64,000 nucleotides of DNA from Neolewinella aquimaris (GTDB taxonomy: Bacteria > Bacteroidota > Bacteroidia > Chitinophagales > Saprospiraceae), in contig NZ_JACIFF010000001.1 of NCBI RefSeq assembly GCF_014197245.1, positions 310,001-374,000 on the forward strand, in the 5' to 3' direction. The notes under the pieces are model-generated. The model searched no databases, was not told the origin of the DNA, and saw only the letters and a program-made list of their open reading frames with translations. The translations under genes and the position numbers were made by a program. Below, in pieces: positions 25,426 through 35,112 of the stretch (its first letter is position 1; every line of letters begins with the position of its first letter).

Positions 25426-28400
25426 TTACCGGAAGATGTACCGGAAGCCGAGCTGCATGGTGTAGCGGCTGCTACGCAATCCGGAATCGTCAAGGTTGTC
25501 GTTCCAGATGTTGTCGGGGGAAGCACCCTCGAGGATCTCGTTGGGCACGGTGTAGGTAGGTACTCCTTCGTCGCTGATGTCCTCAAGGTTAACCAGTGAG
25601 TAAGTACCGAAGCCGAGGTTGTTGAGGCGTCCCCAGTTCTTGTTCAGCAGGTTGTTGAGGTTGAAGATGTCGAGGGATACCTGGAAGATGTTGGTCTTGC
25701 CGTTGCTCATCGGTACGTTGAAGTCCTGCAGGATACGGGCATCGAAAATCACCTTGAAGGGTCCCCAGGCACCGTTGCGCTCGGCGTACTGGCCGCGGCG
25801 TTCGCTGAGGTGGTCGTCGGCCTCGATGAATTCGTTCAGGGCGGCGTACTGGGCGGCGGCACTTACGCCATCGCGGTTTTCGACGAGGTTGATCTCACCG
25901 GCATTGGCAGGTACGTAGGCCACTTCGTTGAAGTCAAAGCCGAAGTCGTTAACGAGGTCGCGGTTGCGGGCACCAACTACGTAGGTGTAGGGCTGGGCTA
26001 CATCACCGTTCATGAACAGCGAGATCGTGGTCTTGGTGTACTTGCTGATCTCCATAGCGTAGGAGGCCGAGCTGAATACCCGGTGGCCGGCGGCAAAGGC
26101 GGAACGCTGGACGGGACCATCGTTGTTGCGACCCTCCGGATTGTAGTAGCCACGCCACTGCGAGGAGTTCTGGCTGGAGGTGCCGTCAAACAGGCTGTAG
26201 GAATCGCCGTAGGAGTATCCCAGGGTGCCGAGGAAGCCGTTGGAGAAGGGCTTTTGCAGTACGGCCGAGAAATTCCAACTGTAGCCCTTGTCGGTGTTGG
26301 TGCCGAGGTAGATACCGGTATAGGTGCGGTCCAGGCTCGAAGAGCTGGTGTAGTAGACGCGGTTGTCGGGCGAGCCGGTAAGACGCGACTGATTGGCGGG
26401 ATCGAGGTTCAGGCTCTGGTAACGGACGTAGTTGTTGAACTTGGTGTAGAGACCTTCTACCGTCAGGATCAGATTACCGGGCAGTTGGTAGTCAACGGCC
26501 AGGTTAATTTTGGTCGTCTGGGGCAGCTTAAAGTTCTTGGCGAACAGGTCGATCTGGCCGGAAGGGGCCGGGTTGGACAGGTCGATGTCTCCGGGAAACT
26601 GGCTGTTGACGTCGGGGTTGAAGGCAACGGTTCCGCGTTCACGCACGCCACCGATGTTGAAGCCGTAGTTGTTGTACGCACCGCCTACCCAGACGAGGGG
26701 AGCCCGGCTGGTGAAGATGCCGATGCCACCACGCATCTGAAGCGTACGGTCGCCGAATACGTCGTAATTGAATCCGAGGCGGGGGCTGAAGAGAATGGAA
26801 GAGCTGATGCCCTGTCCGGTCAGTGCGCCCTCCAGGTCGTAGCCGGCCGCCTCCAGTGCGGGAGCGGTCTCGTTGTTGAACTGGGCGTTAGTGGGCACAT
26901 CATTAGGGTAGATGGAAACGTCGGCGCGCAGTCCACCGGTCAGGCGCAAACGGTCGGTAACCTGAAACTCGTCCTGGATATAAAATCCAACGAGGGTTTG
27001 CTTCAGGCTGGCGATGGCCTCGCTGTCGTCACCGGTCACGTTATCTACCTGGCTGTAGCTGCGGTCGAACTGGCTGGAGGGGAGGCCGAGCAGAAACTGG
27101 TCGACGGCCGATGTATCACCGATACCGAAGTACTGGTAAGAACCGAAGTTCTCCCGCACGAACAGGTTGCCGGCCTTGAAGAATTCGAGGTTGGCTCCGA
27201 TCAGAATGTTGTGGCGGCCCTTGTAGATGTTGAAGTCGTTCTTGACGGTGAGCACGTCCTGGTTAAGCAGGTTGGCGGTACTGAAGCGCTCGGCACCGAA
27301 TTCGATCTGCTCGCCGTTGTTGCCGTCGTTGATGCGAACCGTGGGAAAGTCAGCGCCGAAGGGGTCGCGGTCGTCGCGCACGATGGTAAGACCTACCGTA
27401 AGGTTGTTCGAGGTGTTGTTGCTGAAGATCGAGTTGAGTTCGACGGCGGAACTGTTGGTCTTGCTGATGAAAAACTCCGAGCCGTTAATGAAGTTGATGC
27501 TGCGTGCTCCGGAGCTCCGGGCTTCCAGGTTCTCGGCACTCACGTAGGAGTGGCGGACCGAAAGCTTGTGCACGTCGCTTAGGTTAAAGTCCAGCTTCGC
27601 CAGGATCTTATCGCTGTTCAGGTAGGCCGTGTTGTTGTCGTAGCTGCCCAGATCGTAGTTGTACGTGTTGCTGACGAAGTTGCGCAGGCTTTCGATGTCG
27701 GCGGCGGTAGAATTGCCGGAGTAGTTCTGGATGTTAAAGGGCTGGGGCGTCTCGTCGCGCTGCAGCTCTGCATTGACGAAGAAGAACACCTTATCCTTTA
27801 CGATGGGACCACCGAGGCGGGCACCGTAGGTCTTGGCGGTGAATTCCGCAATGTCATCGAAATTATAGCGATCGGAATTGACGTACCCTTCGTTGCGGGT
27901 AAGCCCTTTATTACGGAGGAAGTAGTAGGCGCTTCCCTCGAAGTCATTGGTACCCGATCGGGTAACCGCGCTGATGGATCCGCCGGCGAAGCCGCTCTGG
28001 CGGACGTCGAAGGGCGCAACGGATACCGTAAACTGCTCCACGGCGTCAATTGAAATGGGAGAAACACCGGTCTGGCCACCGTTGGTGCCGGAACCGGAAA
28101 GGCCGAAGGCGTCGTTGTTTACCGCACCGTCCAGGTAGATGGAGTTGAAGCGGTTGTTCTGGCCGGCGATGGAAATGCCGAAGCCGTCGCCCTCCGTTAC
28201 TTTGGCCAGCGGGTTGAGGCGGGCGTAGTCGGAAATGTTGCGGTTGACGGTAGGTAGGGCGTCAATCTGCTGTTCGTTGATGGTGGTCTCCTGTCCCGTA
28301 CGCTTGCTGTCGAATACACCGCCACGGGTAGCGGTAACGGTAACTTCGCCGAGGGAAACCGAGCCTTCGCTCAGCGCCTGGCTGAAGTTCACCGCCTGGC

Positions 28401-28707
28401 CGAGGGCAAGGTAAATGTCGTCCTGTACGACGGGGTTGAAGCCAGTATAGGTAACGGAGATGGTGTAAGGACCTCCAACCCGCAGGCCGGGCAGCCGGAA
28501 AAACCCTTCCAGATCGGTCACGTTGCCGTAGGTAGTACCCGAGGGGGTATGGACGGCCTGAACGGTAGCGCCGATCAGCGGCTCTTTACTGTCGAGGTCG
28601 GTAATTTGTCCGTAGATCGAAGAAGTCGTCACCCCCTGTGCGGCTACGCCAATGGGCAGTAGCATCAGCACCAGTAGGACGGTGAGAAGTGTGGTAAAAA
28701 ACCTCAT
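25426..28707 (-). CDS. TonB-dependent receptor with carboxypeptidase-like N-domain (Oar-type)
   Basis: This 1093-residue outer-membrane receptor has a signal peptide (residues 1-23), a carboxypeptidase-regulatory-like domain (~30-110, IYGQITDLDSKEPLIGATVQ), a plug (~130-245, with IDALPTVNRNISDYARLNP) and a 22-strand-type barrel ending in GFRYIFR. The architecture matches Oar-like TonB receptors of Bacteroidota, which import proteins, peptides or other large ligands. There is no SusD partner beside it, so a glycan-utilisation locus is not supported. Upstream DNA holds a GTTAACCT tandem repeat, and a strong terminator lies downstream. Confidence 0.9.
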   Translation of the reverse strand: MRFFTTLLTVLLVLMLLPIGVAAQGVTTSSIYGQITDLDSKEPLIGATVQAVHTPSGTTYGNVTDLEGFFRLPGLRVGGPYTISVTYTGFNPVVQDDIYLALGQAVNFSQALSEGSVSLGEVTVTATRGGVFDSKRTGQETTINEQQIDALPTVNRNISDYARLNPLAKVTEGDGFGISIAGQNNRFNSIYLDGAVNNDAFGLSGSGTNGGQTGVSPISIDAVEQFTVSVAPFDVRQSGFAGGSISAVTRSGTNDFEGSAYYFLRNKGLTRNEGYVNSDRYNFDDIAEFTAKTYGARLGGPIVKDKVFFFVNAELQRDETPQPFNIQNYSGNSTAADIESLRNFVSNTYNYDLGSYDNNTAYLNSDKILAKLDFNLSDVHKLSVRHSYVSAENLEARSSGARSINFINGSEFFISKTNSSAVELNSIFSNNTSNNLTVGLTIVRDDRDPFGADFPTVRINDGNNGEQIEFGAERFSTANLLNQDVLTVKNDFNIYKGRHNILIGANLEFFKAGNLFVRENFGSYQYFGIGDTSAVDQFLLGLPSSQFDRSYSQVDNVTGDDSEAIASLKQTLVGFYIQDEFQVTDRLRLTGGLRADVSIYPNDVPTNAQFNNETAPALEAAGYDLEGALTGQGISSSILFSPRLGFNYDVFGDRTLQMRGGIGIFTSRAPLVWVGGAYNNYGFNIGGVRERGTVAFNPDVNSQFPGDIDLSNPAPSGQIDLFAKNFKLPQTTKINLAVDYQLPGNLILTVEGLYTKFNNYVRYQSLNLDPANQSRLTGSPDNRVYYTSSSSLDRTYTGIYLGTNTDKGYSWNFSAVLQKPFSNGFLGTLGYSYGDSYSLFDGTSSQNSSQWRGYYNPEGRNNDGPVQRSAFAAGHRVFSSASYAMEISKYTKTTISLFMNGDVAQPYTYVVGARNRDLVNDFGFDFNEVAYVPANAGEINLVENRDGVSAAAQYAALNEFIEADDHLSERRGQYAERNGAWGPFKVIFDARILQDFNVPMSNGKTNIFQVSLDIFNLNNLLNKNWGRLNNLGFGTYSLVNLEDISDEGVPTYTVPNEILEGASPDNIWNDNLDDSGLRSSRYTMQLGFRYIFR

Positions 28708-28760
28708 ACTAGAAAGGATTTGGTTGATTAGGTTCCGGGAAATACCCGCGTAATTTGGCG

Positions 28761-28808
28761 CAAAGGTCTAATGATTTTTCGACCTCCACGTTAACCTAAT
28801 GTTAACCT
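28761..28808 (-). promoter_or_regulatory. Upstream region of TonB receptor with GTTAACCT repeats
   Basis: GACCTTTG (28768-28761, minus strand) resembles the -7 box. Two copies of GTTAACCT start at 28790 and 28801 on the plus strand, 11 bp apart (one helical turn), each containing the palindrome GTTAAC. They sit 22-40 bp upstream of the box, as an operator would. Confidence 0.4.
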
Positions 28809-28840
28809 TTCACAAATCCCTGCCGGAAGCTTACCGGCGC

Positions 28841-29575
28841 CTACTTATCCTGGCGGGCAAAAACTTTGCGCAGCAGTTCCGTATTCCGTAGGGCCGGCTT
28901 TTGGCGCAATTCCGTTTCCTTTACCTCGATCAGTCCGAACATTCCTTCCAGTGCCCGTTCGGTCACGTACAGGTCCAATTCGGGTTCCGCTTTTTTTACG
29001 AGCGGTAGTTTGTTGTAGGCCGTCACCACCTTGCCCCAGATCTCGTTGGCGTTCACTTCGTCGAGGGCGGTACGAATCACGGGGCGAAACTCACCGGTCA
29101 GTGCGGTAGAGGTTCCGGTCTCCAGATAGCGCGTAGCAGCATCGTCGGCACCCATTAACAGATTCATCGCGTCCTTAAAGGTCAATCCTTTAATGGCATT
29201 TACGAAAATTGGGGTGGCCTTTTTGGCAGCCAGCTCCGCGGCGCGGTTGATGCGCTCGGTAAGGTCCTGCTCGACGTTTCCGAATCCCGGTAAAGCGCTC
29301 ACCCGGTTCACGATGGTCTGGGCTTCCTCCGGCAGCAATATCTTGTACGGACTCTTCAGGTAGCCGTCCTGGGCGGAAAGCGAGGTGACTGCCTGACCAA
29401 CCCCCTGATCAAGAGCTTGTTTAAGGGCGGCACCGATTTCGTCCTCACTCAGCGGCGTATCTCCGTTCAGCACGCCCTGGGCCTTGTCCGCCAGTTTGCC
29501 CAGTTTTCCGAACTGCGCCGCGGCGGGCAGCGACAATAGTCCAACGAATAGAAGTAGTAGTAACGAACGTACCAT
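28841..29575 (-). CDS. DUF4197 domain-containing exported protein
   Basis: This 244-residue protein has an N-terminal signal peptide (LLLLLFVGLLSLPAAAQ) and then a helical DUF4197 domain, recognisable from SEDEIGAALKQALDQGVGQAV, GFKDAMNLLMG-like and ATRYLE segments. DUF4197 proteins are periplasmic or surface proteins of unknown function. It stands alone, between the TonB receptor promoter and a separate reductase gene, and has no obvious operon partner. Confidence 0.85.
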   Translation of the reverse strand: MVRSLLLLLFVGLLSLPAAAQFGKLGKLADKAQGVLNGDTPLSEDEIGAALKQALDQGVGQAVTSLSAQDGYLKSPYKILLPEEAQTIVNRVSALPGFGNVEQDLTERINRAAELAAKKATPIFVNAIKGLTFKDAMNLLMGADDAATRYLETGTSTALTGEFRPVIRTALDEVNANEIWGKVVTAYNKLPLVKKAEPELDLYVTERALEGMFGLIEVKETELRQKPALRNTELLRKVFARQDK

Positions 29576-29676
29576 AGCACAGGTCTTTACACCAAAACGT
29601 CGGGCCGGCCGATTAGATTACGAACGAGAGGTTAAGGGAAGCCTAAGGTCGGAGTATTGCACGCCGAGTCCCTCAC

Positions 29677-30732
29677 TCATAAATCCTCCCGCGTCACCCC
29701 CTCTACCTCCATAATAAGGTCCGCACCGTACAGACCGGCCGGCGTACGGTACCCCGGCTCGACGTCTCCGGCCAGTACCCGCTTGACGATCATCAGGGCG
29801 GTGATGGCGGTAAGGGTATAGCCTTCGGGTGTCCGCAAACGAGCGGCCACCGTCTTTCCGCTCACGTCCTTTACCTCGCCGTATATATAGGCCTCGGCTC
29901 CGGCGCGTTGCGCGTCGTCGGGACCGGCCGGTCTCGCTTCGATCTTTTTGGTCAGGTACTTCTTAACCACGCCGAGCCGGAGCAGGGGTCCGAGGTAGTT
30001 GCTGCGCTCCATCATCTTGATCTGAGCGGGCGGTACGGCGAAGTAGGTTTTTATGTTGGGTATACCGGTCGTGAAGTAAGCCGTAAAAACATCCCCCCAG
30101 GGAATCGTAACGGCCCGCAGGCTGGTCTCGGCGGTAAACGGAAATTTCCGTTTGTCGTAGGCGGCCTTGACGGGGACGATCTCGCCGTGCTGACGGATTG
30201 CTCCGCCGCTACCCAGTCCGCTCAGCATGGTTTTCGAGGTGCCCTTACTAATCATACCGCCCTTCCACGCGAAGGCGAGCACCAGGTCGGTGGCTTCGGG
30301 CATGCGTCGCTTCAGGTAGGCGGCCATGCAGTCGGTGGGCACTACGTCGAAGCCTACGCCCGGCATCAGCATCACGCCAGCACGCTCCGCTTCCGGACCC
30401 CGTTTGGCCGATTTGGCGAACACCGGGATTTCACCCGTAATGTCCAAGTAGTGGGTCCCGGTAGCCAGACAGGCCTCCTGCATGGCATCCGCCGTGTTGA
30501 CGAAGGGGCCGGCTGCGTGCAATACTACCTTATGGTCTTGCAGCAAGCTGTGCAATTCGGTTCGGTTGTTGAGGTCCACGGCCCGGTAGTTGTAGCCGAA
30601 TTCATTGCTCATCGCCTCGAGTTGGGTGGCATTGCGGCCACTGAGCAGCGGGCGGAGGCCGTATTCCGCGGCGAAGCGGGTGATGAGCCGGCCGGTGTAC
30701 CCGTAGGCACCGTAAAGAATGAAGTCGGACAT
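29677..30732 (-). CDS. Saccharopine dehydrogenase-like / trans-acting enoyl reductase family
   Basis: This 351-residue NAD(P)-binding protein belongs to the saccharopine-dehydrogenase-like family that also includes mycobacterial trans-acting enoyl reductases. A Rossmann motif YGAYGYTGRL is at residues ~5-14, and a THYLDITGE segment is typical of the group. The ATG at 30730-30732 is chosen because the dinucleotide-binding strand follows directly. A box TACCTTGC lies 28 nt upstream. The gene diverges from the trp leader. The substrate is unknown; despite the name, lysine metabolism is not indicated. Confidence 0.82.
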   Translation of the reverse strand: MSDFILYGAYGYTGRLITRFAAEYGLRPLLSGRNATQLEAMSNEFGYNYRAVDLNNRTELHSLLQDHKVVLHAAGPFVNTADAMQEACLATGTHYLDITGEIPVFAKSAKRGPEAERAGVMLMPGVGFDVVPTDCMAAYLKRRMPEATDLVLAFAWKGGMISKGTSKTMLSGLGSGGAIRQHGEIVPVKAAYDKRKFPFTAETSLRAVTIPWGDVFTAYFTTGIPNIKTYFAVPPAQIKMMERSNYLGPLLRLGVVKKYLTKKIEARPAGPDDAQRAGAEAYIYGEVKDVSGKTVAARLRTPEGYTLTAITALMIVKRVLAGDVEPGYRTPAGLYGADLIMEVEGVTREDL

Positions 30733-30760
30733 AGGTTCGGTTGGTTTACAGTTGCTTACT

Positions 30761-30768
30761 GCAAGGTA
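30761..30768 (-). promoter_or_regulatory. -7 box TACCTTGC of reductase gene
   Basis: On the minus strand TACCTTGC lies 28 nt before the ATG of the reductase gene and diverges from the trp leader promoter ~80 bp away. Confidence 0.45.
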
Positions 30769-30847
30769 CGCACCATACGGGCGCACGGCAATTGCGGCAA
30801 AATGGGCCCTTACGATAAAATGGCTCGCGTGAAATAAAAATTCTTCC

Positions 30848-30855
30848 TACCTTTC
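30848..30855 (+). promoter_or_regulatory. -7 box TACCTTTC of the trp operon
   Basis: TACCTTTC differs from TAnnTTTG only in the last base. It ends 4 nt before the ATG of the trp leader ORF, so the transcript should begin at or next to that ATG. I see no clear -33 TTTG. Confidence 0.55.
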
Positions 30856-30859
30856 CGCC

Positions 30860-30910
30860 ATGCAAATGAAAACCTCCTTCGGTTGGTGGCTCACCCGTAC
30901 TCTCCCCTGA
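30860..30910 (+). CDS. trpL: trp operon leader peptide (16 aa, tandem Trp)
   Basis: A 16-codon ORF encodes MQMKTSFGWWLTRTLP and ends in TGA. Two consecutive UGG codons stand at positions 9 and 10 (30884-30889). It precedes trpE by ~100 nt and is followed by mutually exclusive hairpins ending in an intrinsic terminator. This is the arrangement of a ribosome-mediated attenuator leader. A ribosome at the stop codon would cover the 5' arm of the antiterminator, while one stalled at the Trp codons would leave it free. The ATG lies 4 nt after a -7 box, so initiation is probably leaderless. The ORF is too short for gene finders. Confidence 0.85.
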   Translation: MQMKTSFGWWLTRTLP

Positions 30911-30916
30911 GCACGC

Positions 30917-30971
30917 ACTAGCCCATTTGTAAAGATTCAAAGGCTCGTCGGTTGCTCCGGCGGGCCTTTTT
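30917..30971 (+). terminator. trp attenuator: antiterminator and terminator hairpins
   Basis: AAAGGCTCGTCGG (30939-30951) pairs with CCGGCGGGCCTTT (30957-30969) through 13 bp (two G-U) with a 5-nt loop, followed by TTC after the T run: an intrinsic terminator. ACTAGCC (30917-30923) can instead pair with GGCTCGT (30942-30948) at 6 of 7 positions, removing the terminator's 5' arm. GCTCA (30889-30893) and TGAGC (30908-30912) offer a further upstream pairing that overlaps the Trp codons and the stop codon. Confidence 0.82.
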
Positions 30972-31012
30972 CGTTAGGCCAGCACCGGCATCCGGCATAA
31001 ACTATTCCTCAC

Positions 31013-32452
31013 TTGTCCACCGCAACCCTCACCCAGGAAATCACCAGCCTCCGCGTCGTCACTCGGCGACTCACGGCCGATCAGCTGACGCCGGTCTCGC
31101 TTTACCTCGCGCTGCGGGACAGATTCACCGATCCCGTCCTGCTGGAATCAAACGAAACCCGCCACAACGAGCACTACTTCAGCGTCATGGGCCTGGATAC
31201 CCTCGCGTATTACCGGGTCGACGACGGGCTCATCCACCGCGGCAGGGTAGGGGAGGCGGGTACGCAGGTGCCGTGCAACGACGCCGAAACGGTGAGCAAG
31301 GACCTCAGTGCCTTCCTCCGCTCCTTTGCGATCGACTTTGGCGACACCACACCACTTGTTCGGCAGTTCAACGGACTGATCGGCCACACCAACTTTGAGG
31401 GGGTTGCCTATTTCGATACGCTCTCCTTCCAGAATCCACGGCTCCTGCGCGCGCCCGCCCTGAGGTATCACCTGTACCGCTTCGTGCTGGTTTTTCACCA
31501 CTTCCGCGACGAGCTCCTGCTCATCGAGAACCTGCCCGAAGGGGAGGAGAGCCGTCTGGACGAAGTGGAGAATGCCATTCGCACCGGCGGCACCGTACAC
31601 CCCTTCATCACCGAGGGAGAAGAGTCAAGCAACCTTACCGACCAGGAGTACCGCGAACTCGTGGCCAGGGGAAAGCACCACTGCCGCGTCGGCGACGTGT
31701 TTCAGATCGTGCTGAGCCGGCAGTTTCGTCAGCAGTTCAGGGGCGACGAGTTTCAGGTTTACCGTGCCTTACGCAGCATCAATCCCTCCCCCTACTTATT
31801 TTACTTCGACTACGGCGATTACCGGATCATGGGCTCTAGTCCGGAAAGTCAGATGGTCATTCGCGACGGGGTAGCGCGCCTCAACCCAATCGCGGGTACC
31901 TACCGCCGCACCGGCGACGTCGACCGCGACCGGGAGGCCACCGAACGACTCCTCGCCGACCCTAAGGAAAATGCCGAGCACGTCATGCTGGTCGATCTGG
32001 CCCGCAACGACCTCAGTCGCCACACACGAGAGGTGACGGTGCGGAGTTTGCGGCAGGTCCACTATTACAGCCACGTGATTCACCTGGTGAGCACCGTCGA
32101 CGGCAAGCTGGAACGGGAAGACGAGGCGGTGCGCATCTTCGGCGATACCTTCCCCGCCGGCACCCTCAGCGGGGCACCCAAGTACCGGGCCATCGAGCTG
32201 ATCGACAAGTACGAAAATCAGCAGCGTGGATTTTACGGCGGTGCCATCGGCTTCATCGACTTCAACGGCGGTATGAACCAGGCCATCCTGATCCGGTCGT
32301 TCTTCAGTCAGGACAACGTGCTCTACTACCAGGCGGGGGCCGGGGTGGTGGCGGCCAGCGACGAGGAAAGCGAACTGCAAGAGGTCTACCACAAGCTAGG
32401 GGCCCTCACCAAAGCCATCACCAAAGCGGAGACCTACTCGGCCAGCTTCTAA
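31013..32452 (+). CDS. trpE: Anthranilate synthase component I
   Basis: This 479-residue enzyme converts chorismate to anthranilate, using ammonia from TrpG. The chorismate-binding domain carries PIAGTYRRTGD, DLARNDLSR and AGTLSGAPKYRA in the usual order. The N-terminal LLES motif (~43-46) matches the Trp feedback site, so allosteric inhibition is likely to act together with attenuation. The start is TTG at 31013: an in-frame TAA occurs at 30998 and no ATG or GTG intervenes, so it has an unusual start in its own leader. It is the first structural gene of trpEGBA-miaA. Confidence 0.95.
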   Translation: MSTATLTQEITSLRVVTRRLTADQLTPVSLYLALRDRFTDPVLLESNETRHNEHYFSVMGLDTLAYYRVDDGLIHRGRVGEAGTQVPCNDAETVSKDLSAFLRSFAIDFGDTTPLVRQFNGLIGHTNFEGVAYFDTLSFQNPRLLRAPALRYHLYRFVLVFHHFRDELLLIENLPEGEESRLDEVENAIRTGGTVHPFITEGEESSNLTDQEYRELVARGKHHCRVGDVFQIVLSRQFRQQFRGDEFQVYRALRSINPSPYLFYFDYGDYRIMGSSPESQMVIRDGVARLNPIAGTYRRTGDVDRDREATERLLADPKENAEHVMLVDLARNDLSRHTREVTVRSLRQVHYYSHVIHLVSTVDGKLEREDEAVRIFGDTFPAGTLSGAPKYRAIELIDKYENQQRGFYGGAIGFIDFNGGMNQAILIRSFFSQDNVLYYQAGAGVVAASDEESELQEVYHKLGALTKAITKAETYSASF

Positions 32453-32455
32453 CCC

Positions 32456-32480
32456 GTCCAACGGGGTCCCCCCGTTGGAC
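32456..32480 (+). promoter_or_regulatory. Perfect 11-bp hairpin between trpE and trpG
   Basis: GTCCAACGGGG and CCCCGTTGGAC pair perfectly with a 3-nt loop, starting 3 nt after the trpE stop and ending 24 nt before trpG. No T tract follows, so it is not a classical terminator. It may block 3' exonucleases or set the ratio of the two messages. Confidence 0.65.
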
Positions 32481-32504
32481 CGCTGTAGCAAAAATTTTGG
32501 GAAA

Positions 32505-33097
<593 letters not shown>

Positions 33098-33101
<4 letters not shown>

Positions 33102-34300
33102 AAAACATTGCAATAGACGATCGCGGCTACTACGGCCGCTTCGGTGGAGCCTACATCCCCGAAATGCTGCACGCCAATGTCGAAGAGTTGCGCCGCAACT
33201 ACCTGACCATGATGGCCGACCCGGATTTTAAACAGGAGTTCGACCTGCTCATGCGCGATTACGTCGGACGGCCCAGCCCGCTCTACTACGCCGAACGCCT
33301 GAGCAAGCACTACGGCACCCAGGTCTACCTCAAACGAGAAGACCTCAACCACACCGGCGCCCATAAGATCAACAACACCATCGGCCAGATCCTACTGGCG
33401 GAGCGACTGGGTAAAAAGCGCATCATCGCCGAAACCGGTGCCGGCCAGCACGGCGTAGCGACTGCTACGGTCTGCGCCCTTAAGGGCCTGAAGTGCATCG
33501 TGTACATGGGGGAGGTCGACATCGAGCGGCAAGCCCCGAACGTAGCCCGTATGCGCATGCTCGGCGCCGAAGTACGTCCGGCCCTCAGCGGCAGCCGCAC
33601 CCTCAAGGATGCGACCAACGAGGCCATTCGGGACTGGATCAACAACCCGGAAGACACTCACTACATCATCGGCTCGGTGGTCGGGCCGCACCCTTACCCC
33701 GACATGGTCGCCCGGTTTCAGGCTATTATTTCGGAGGAGACGAAGTGGCAACTGCAGGAAAAGATCGGTCGCGACTACCCCGATGCCATCGTGGCCTGCG
33801 TAGGTGGCGGGAGCAACGCCGCCGGAGCCTACTACCATTACCTGAACGACGAACGGGTGCGCCTGATCGCGGTCGAAGCGGCCGGACTGGGCGTTGACAG
33901 TGGGGAATCCGCCGCTACCAGTCAGCTCGGCACGGAGGGCATCATTCACGGGAGCCGCACCCTGCTGATGCAGACGGAGGACGGGCAGATCGTCGAACCC
34001 TACAGCATCTCGGCGGGTCTGGACTATCCCGGTATTGGCCCCCTCCACGCCTTCCTGATCGACGGAAAGCGCGCTGAGGCGATCAGCGTTACCGACGACG
34101 ATGCCCTGGCCGCCGCCCTGTTCGTAGCCCGGCAGGAGGGGATCATTCCGGCCCTGGAAACGGCCCACGCCTTTGCCGCACTGGACCAGATGGCGTACGG
34201 CCCCGACGATGTCGTTGTGGTTTGTCTCAGCGGGCGGGGTGATAAAGACCTCGCCGCCTATTCTTCCTACCTCGATTCCGTACCCCTCAATCCCGCGTAG
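33098..34300 (+). CDS. trpB: Tryptophan synthase beta chain
   Basis: This 400-residue PLP enzyme condenses indole and serine to tryptophan. The PLP-binding lysine lies in [14 protein letters not shown], the phosphate-binding loop is GGGSNAAG, and the catalytic Glu region AETGAGQHG is present. It is of the TrpB1 type that pairs with TrpA encoded 20 bp downstream. Its start overlaps the trpG stop. trpD, trpC and trpF, which normally sit between trpG and trpB in Bacteroidota operons, are absent. Confidence 0.97.
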
Positions 34301-34320
34301 CACCCCAGCAAAGAACAACG

Positions 34321-35109
34321 ATGAACAGATTAGCCCGGCTATTCGCCGAAAAAAAGAAGGACGTCCTCAATATTTACTTCACGGCCGGCTACCCGACCTT
34401 AGATAGTACGGTGCCCATCATCCGAAGCCTGGCCGAAGCCGGTGCCGACCTCATCGAAATCGGGATGCCTTATTCGGATCCGATGGCCGACGGCGAGACC
34501 ATTCAGCACAGCAGCTCGGTCGCCCTGAGCAACGGCATGAACCTCAACCTGCTGGTGCAACAAATCGCCGAGGCCCGCCGGCACACGGAGGTGCCGTTGG
34601 TACTGATGGGGTACTTCAACCAGGTTTTGCAGTACGGCATGGAGCGCTTCGTGGGCGCGGTCGCAGGAGCAGGCATTGACGGGCTGATCCTACCCGATCT
34701 GCCAGCCTACGAGTACGAGCGAGATTTTCGCCGGCTTGCGGAGGAAGCCGACCTGCAGGTGAGCTTTCTCATTACCCCCCAAACCACCGACAACCGGATC
34801 AGGGAAATCGCAAGGAGCAGCACCGGTTTTCTGTACGTGGTATCGAGCAGTAGCATCACGGGGGGCAGCTCGGAAATCAGCGACAAACAACGCGCGTACT
34901 TCGACAGGATTGAAAAGCTGGGCCTCGATAATCCTAAACTCATCGGCTTCGGCATCAGTGACGCAGCGACCTTTCGTACCGCCTGTGAGTACTTCAACGG
35001 TGCCATTATCGGGAGTGCCTTCATTCGCTCGCTTGCGGGTCAGGAGAGTAGGGTAGCGGAGGCCAGTCGGGAATTCGTCGAGCGCATTCTGCAACCGCAG
35101 GAACAGTAA
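34321..35109 (+). CDS. trpA: Tryptophan synthase alpha chain
   Basis: This 262-residue TIM-barrel protein cleaves indole-3-glycerol phosphate to indole and glyceraldehyde-3-phosphate. The catalytic Glu is in LIEIGMPYSDP and the catalytic Asp in DPMADGETIQ. The phosphate-binding region GFGISDAATF is also seen. The ATG at 34321 follows trpB by 20 bp. miaA follows by 3 bp on the same strand. Confidence 0.96.
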   Translation: MNRLARLFAEKKKDVLNIYFTAGYPTLDSTVPIIRSLAEAGADLIEIGMPYSDPMADGETIQHSSSVALSNGMNLNLLVQQIAEARRHTEVPLVLMGYFNQVLQYGMERFVGAVAGAGIDGLILPDLPAYEYERDFRRLAEEADLQVSFLITPQTTDNRIREIARSSTGFLYVVSSSSITGGSSEISDKQRAYFDRIEKLGLDNPKLIGFGISDAATFRTACEYFNGAIIGSAFIRSLAGQESRVAEASREFVERILQPQEQ

Positions 35110-35112
35110 GCG

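Noticed and set aside
25810-27582. 590-codon plus-strand open frame opposite the TonB receptor
   Set aside because: The composition is a Val/Gly/Glu-rich reflection of the receptor codons, with no recognisable motif; the receptor on the other strand is certain.
33392-34318. 308-codon minus-strand open frame opposite trpB
   Set aside because: trpB is certain; the antisense frame lacks any motif.
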